Source: an uncultured Phascolarctobacterium sp.
GTDB taxonomy: Bacteria > Bacillota > Negativicutes > Acidaminococcales > Acidaminococcaceae
Assembly: GCA_946002345.1 (NCBI GenBank)
Contig: CAMFZA010000059.1
Location: 1 to 8,912 of the forward strand
DNA: 8,912 nt
Reading direction: 5' to 3'
Within the stretch, counting starts at the first letter, position 1, and each line of letters begins with the position of its first letter. A program made the position numbers and the translations under genes. The notes below the pieces were generated by a model. That model saw nothing but the letters and a program-made list of their open reading frames with translations. It was not told where the DNA came from and did no database searches. Shown in pieces: positions 7,363 through 8,912 of the stretch.

Positions 7363-7572
7363 TCATTTTTCTTTTCTGATTATATGCACATAGCTAAATG
7401 CATTTGCAAAGAGCTTGCTATCCTTGCCATTGTAGGGAAAGACACGGCTTTCCTTCTTTCTGTTTTCAATAGCTCGGTAGTAAAACTTTTTGTCCACTTG
7501 TCTGAGGTACTCTCGGATTTTACTATCTTCTTGTTCGTCCTCTATATGGGACATGACTATTGTTGCTTCCAC
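7363..7572 (-). CDS. small charged hypothetical protein (69 aa), upstream of the transporter
   Basis: I do not recognise this protein. It has 69 residues from a GTG start at 7570-7572, chosen because AAAGGAG (7588-7582) lies 9 nt upstream. The open frame continues further upstream only through promoter DNA, so longer versions are unlikely. An alternative ATG start lies six codons in. The protein is hydrophilic and rich in Lys, Arg, Glu and Tyr (KIREYLRQVDKKFYYRAIEN), with no membrane segment, cysteine or metal motif. It ends 15 nt before the transporter start, which suggests one operon. The shared promoter/operator sequence links it to the 58-residue gene at 7900-8076. The SRVFPYNG...KL.A.A segment weakly resembles TRLYVKYINGAKLSDAA in that protein; this may be chance. 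Confidence 0.6.
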   Translation of the reverse strand: MEATIVMSHIEDEQEDSKIREYLRQVDKKFYYRAIENRKKESRVFPYNGKDSKLFANAFSYVHIIRKEK

Positions 7573-7621
7573 TGAACTCAGCTCCTTTCCTTTATTTTTG
7601 AGAGTGCCCTGAACTGTTTTG

Positions 7622-7669
7622 ATTATACAATATATTCCCAAATAAGAAAAATATCTGATTGGCATGAAA
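7622..7669 (-). promoter_or_regulatory. promoter and operator-like box for the 69-aa ORF/transporter unit
   Basis: The minus strand has TATAAT at 7627-7622 with no recognisable -35 (TTTTCT at the expected place). The 26-bp repeat copy at 7669-7644 covers the -35 region. A start near 7615 leaves about 27 nt to the ribosome site. A good -10, a poor -35 and an overlapping conserved box are typical of a regulated promoter. The same arrangement recurs at 8145-8192. An extra inverted pair, GCTATA/TATAGC (7670-7675 and 7686-7691), lies immediately upstream. Confidence 0.6.
7644..7669. repeat. operator-like 26-bp repeat, copy 1
   Basis: The core reads ATCTGATTGGCATGAAA on the plus strand, with an AAGAAAAAT lead-in. 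It matches copy 2 (8167-8192) at 25 of 26 positions, differing only at G7657 (A in copy 2). The match stops abruptly at both ends of the box. That points to a conserved protein-binding site and argues against a duplicated segment. Confidence 0.75.
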
Positions 7670-7808
7670 GCTATATCATTTTTATTATAGCTTTGTGAAA
7701 TCCGTTGCTCTCGCCACAAAGGCTGACCAGCCCCTGAGGAGCATAGGGAGATCACTGGTACAACGCTCCTGCAGAGGCTGGTCAAAACACAATATCCTAT
7801 ACAATTAT
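7670..7808. repeat. intergenic region with a long imperfect hairpin (7725-7783)
   Basis: GACCAGCC (7725-7732) pairs with GGCTGGTC (7776-7783). The stem continues through about ten more pairs, broken by one bulge, including GAGGAGC-like sequence against GCTCCT. In total it is about 18 bp with a 22-nt loop. No T-run follows on either strand, so it is not a standard terminator. A second, smaller hairpin, CTTTGTG/CACAAAG (7691-7697 and 7715-7721), is adjacent. The stretch lies after the 28-aa ORF and before the transporter promoter. It may be a REP-like element or an mRNA 3' end structure. Confidence 0.55.
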
Positions 7809-7895
7809 TTAGAGGAGAACTGTTTTAATATACTTCCAATAAAAATCTCTTTCTAGCAGCCTTATCCATCTATCGAAGAAGCTCAGTGCTGGCAT
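7809..7895 (-). CDS. possible 28-residue small protein
   Basis: The ATG at 7893-7895 begins 4 nt after the stop of the 58-residue gene. AGGAG (in that gene's last codons, AAT AGG AGA TGA) lies 8 nt upstream, an arrangement typical of translational coupling. The product is rich in aromatic and hydrophobic residues interspersed with charges (FFDRWIRLLERDFYWKY), consistent with an amphipathic or membrane-associated helix. I do not recognise it. At this length chance cannot be excluded; the ribosome site and spacing are the main support. Confidence 0.35.
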   Translation of the reverse strand: MPALSFFDRWIRLLERDFYWKYIKTVLL

Positions 7896-7899
7896 GAGC

Positions 7900-8076
7900 T
7901 CATCTCCTATTTAATGCGGCCACGGCAGCATCGGAAAGCTTGGCCCCGTTAATGTACTTCACATAGAGGCGTGTATTTTGTTTCCTTTTTTTATACAAAT
8001 TGGCCTGTTCTTGGCGTTTATTGTAAAAATAGCCAATTACTCCGCGCTTATTCTGAGACTTTTGTTTTTCTTCCAT
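7900..8076 (-). CDS. small basic hypothetical protein (58 aa), divergent from the LysR gene
   Basis: I do not recognise this 58-residue protein. The start ATG (8074-8076) has AAAGGAG (8092-8086) 9 nt upstream and a TATAAT promoter (8150-8145), so the signals for expression are complete. The product is strongly basic: MEEKQKSQNKRGVIGYFYNK, then RQEQANLYKKRKQ, then LSDAAVAALNRR at the end. It has no membrane segment and no cysteine. Basic composition could suit RNA, DNA or membrane-surface binding, but nothing diagnostic is visible. A 28-residue ORF follows with 4-nt spacing. The gene is transcribed away from the LysR-type regulator, the usual layout for a LysR target. Confidence 0.6.
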   Translation of the reverse strand: MEEKQKSQNKRGVIGYFYNKRQEQANLYKKRKQNTRLYVKYINGAKLSDAAVAALNRR

Positions 8077-8144
8077 GGTTATTCACTCCTTTGCTAATGC
8101 TATACCTATAATAAACTACAAGGTCTGCAACCTTTGTTGCCTAC

Positions 8145-8192
8145 ATTATACTGCAAAGCTTCCCAGAAGAAAAATATCTAATTGGCATGAAA
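8145..8192 (-). promoter_or_regulatory. promoter and operator-like box for the 58-aa gene
   Basis: The minus strand has TATAAT at 8150-8145 with the 26-bp box (8192-8167) ending 16 nt upstream of it. This is exactly the geometry of the transporter-unit promoter, although the bases between box and -10 differ. The -35 is again poor. Transcription would start near 8138, about 46 nt before the ribosome site. Confidence 0.6.
8167..8192. repeat. operator-like 26-bp repeat, copy 2
   Basis: This is the second copy of the box at 7644-7669, in the same orientation 523 bp away, with one mismatch (A8180). It lies in the divergent region between the 58-aa gene and the LysR-type regulator, where a LysR protein would be expected to bind. 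Confidence 0.75.
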
Positions 8193-8208
8193 AATATGCT
8201 ATCGCGTT

Positions 8209-8225
8209 ATATGCATGATGCATAT
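8209..8225. repeat. perfect 17-nt palindrome in the LysR upstream region
   Basis: ATATGCAT (8209-8216), a central G, then ATGCATAT (8218-8225) form an uninterrupted inverted repeat. It is about 120 bp upstream of the LysR-type start codon and 16 bp beyond the operator-like box. It could be an autoregulatory operator. A related 14-nt palindrome, TTTGCATATGCAAA, occurs at 5835-5848 next to the bidirectional terminator. Confidence 0.55.
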
Positions 8226-8297
8226 CATTTCACTTATAGAAAATATTCTGCAGCCTCTTGCTTTCGTATGCAAGCTATGCTAGACTAAAGAAGTATA

Positions 8298-8325
8298 TTG
8301 AGAATTAGTATTATTTGTATATGAT
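8298..8325 (+). promoter_or_regulatory. possible promoter of the LysR-type gene
   Basis: TTGAGA (8298-8303), 16 bp, TATGAT (8320-8325) is the best sigma-A match. The predicted start (about 8332) falls directly at the AGGAGG ribosome site (8333-8338), leaving almost no leader. An upstream TATTAT (8309-8314) is the alternative -10. Weakly supported. Confidence 0.3.
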
Positions 8326-8344
8326 ATCTAATAGGAGGAATAGC

Positions 8345-8912
8345 ATGGATCTTGATATTTACCGCAATTTCCTAGCCATTGTGGAAGCGGGCAGCTTTAC
8401 CGGAGCTGCAGATTTTGTGCACATTGCACAGCCTGCCCTGAGTAAGCAGCTGCGCAATCTAGAGAATTTTTTTGGCACCAAGCTGATTATTACCCAACGG
8501 GGCAGTCGGCAGCTTCTTCTGACCGAGGCCGGACGAGCCGTTTACCAAAAGGCCAAATACATGTGCTCCCTAGAGGACTTAGCAAAGAGTGAAATTGAAA
8601 ACATCGTCGGCGGCGTGATCGGCACCCTGCGCTTTAGCATTGCCAATTCCCGCTCCCCCCTCTTTATCGAATCCTCCCTGAAGGATTTTTGTCAGCTCTA
8701 TCCCAATATCAAATGCGAGCTTTTTGAAGCCAGCATTGGCGAGCAAAGCCAGCAGCTGCTCAATGGCATTACGGAGCTGGGCATTTTAAGCGTGCCCATT
8801 ACCCATCAGGACAGCTTTGAGGTGTTGTTTCGGCGCAGGGAGGAGCTGGAGGCAGTTTTTCTTTAGGAGGCGGTATTTTTATCTCCTGAGGGTATGGGGG
8901 TTTTGGTTAAGC
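8345..8912 (+). pseudogene. LysR-type transcriptional regulator, interrupted by an in-frame stop
   Basis: The N-terminus is a typical LysR winged helix-turn-helix (residues 1-60: FLAIVEAGSFTGAADFVHIAQPALSKQLRNLE, then LLLTEAGRAVY). A linker helix and the first half of the effector-binding domain follow (from about 88, GVIGTLRFSIANSRSPLFIESSLKDF). A TAG at 8864-8866 ends the frame after 173 residues, whereas the family usually has about 300. The same frame stays open after the TAG for 15 codons (EAVFLSPEGMGVLVK) to the window edge and reads like plausible LysR sequence. This suggests a nonsense mutation rather than a natural end. AGGAGG (8333-8338), 6 nt upstream, fixes the ATG at 8345. If the truncated protein is made, it keeps the DNA-binding domain but lacks half of the sensor. 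The effector is unknown; the neighbouring transporter suggests a dicarboxylate. Confidence 0.65.

Noticed and set aside
7659..7676. TTGGCATG in the repeat box considered as a sigma-54 -24 element (plus strand; also at 8182-8199)
   Set aside because: The required GC dinucleotide at the -12 position is absent in copy 1 and misplaced by two bases in copy 2. No suitable plus-strand gene follows copy 1.
8849..8884. Possible tandem 18-nt duplication (EAVFL encoded on both sides of the TAG) as the cause of the LysR break
   Set aside because: The two 18-nt units agree at only 12 positions, too divergent for a recent duplication. A point nonsense mutation is simpler.
1..8912. Mobile element, CRISPR array, tRNA or rRNA
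   Set aside because: I found no transposase or integrase-like protein, no regularly spaced repeat array, and no tRNA or rRNA signature. The only direct repeat is the pair of promoter boxes.

Overview
The window looks like chromosomal DNA from an anaerobic, Gram-positive-type fermenter of moderate GC. My best guess is a succinate- or propionate-metabolising member of the Negativicutes (Acidaminococcaceae, Phascolarctobacterium-like). That rests on three things: a two-subunit B12-dependent methylmalonyl-CoA mutase, a SLC13/DASS dicarboxylate transporter, and Gram-positive style AGGAGG ribosome sites and U-tract terminators. The taxonomy is inference; no rRNA or marker gene is present.

Left half (1-4640, all minus strand). 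A consensus promoter (TTGACA, 17 bp, TATAAT; 4612-4640) starts a leader of nearly 580 nt. The leader holds a cobalamin riboswitch aptamer (4440-4587), a candidate first terminator (4303-4357), and a second attenuator-like segment. In that segment one arm of a strong terminator (4067-4092) can pair perfectly with an upstream segment (4266-4275). The genes follow in order: a degenerate MsrA-like protein without the catalytic cysteine (3605-4027), a 215-bp gap, mutA (small subunit, 1149-3389), and mutB (large subunit, cut by the window edge). mutA and mutB overlap by one base (TAATG). The mutase interconverts succinyl-CoA and (R)-methylmalonyl-CoA, the B12-dependent step of the succinate-propionate route.

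Middle (4641-7347). An M14-type zinc hydrolase of the succinylglutamate desuccinylase/aspartoacylase family (4855-5829, +) is divergent from the riboswitch leader. It converges on a DASS transporter (6052-7347, -), with a bidirectional terminator (5846-5897) between them. The transporter lies just downstream of a 69-residue small ORF, and the two are probably co-transcribed.

Right part (7348-8912). This stretch holds small genes and regulatory DNA. A 58-residue basic ORF and a closely spaced 28-residue ORF (both minus) are divergent from a LysR-type regulator (8345 onward, +). The regulator's frame is broken by a TAG codon at 8864-8866. A 26-bp sequence occurs twice (7644-7669 and 8167-8192), each copy exactly the same distance upstream of a minus-strand TATAAT. 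The small-ORF/transporter unit and the 58-residue gene therefore probably share control, plausibly by the adjacent LysR protein.

The most interesting signals are the two-layer leader RNA, the matched promoter-operator pair with its small ORFs, and the active-site-less MsrA homologue heading the mutase operon.
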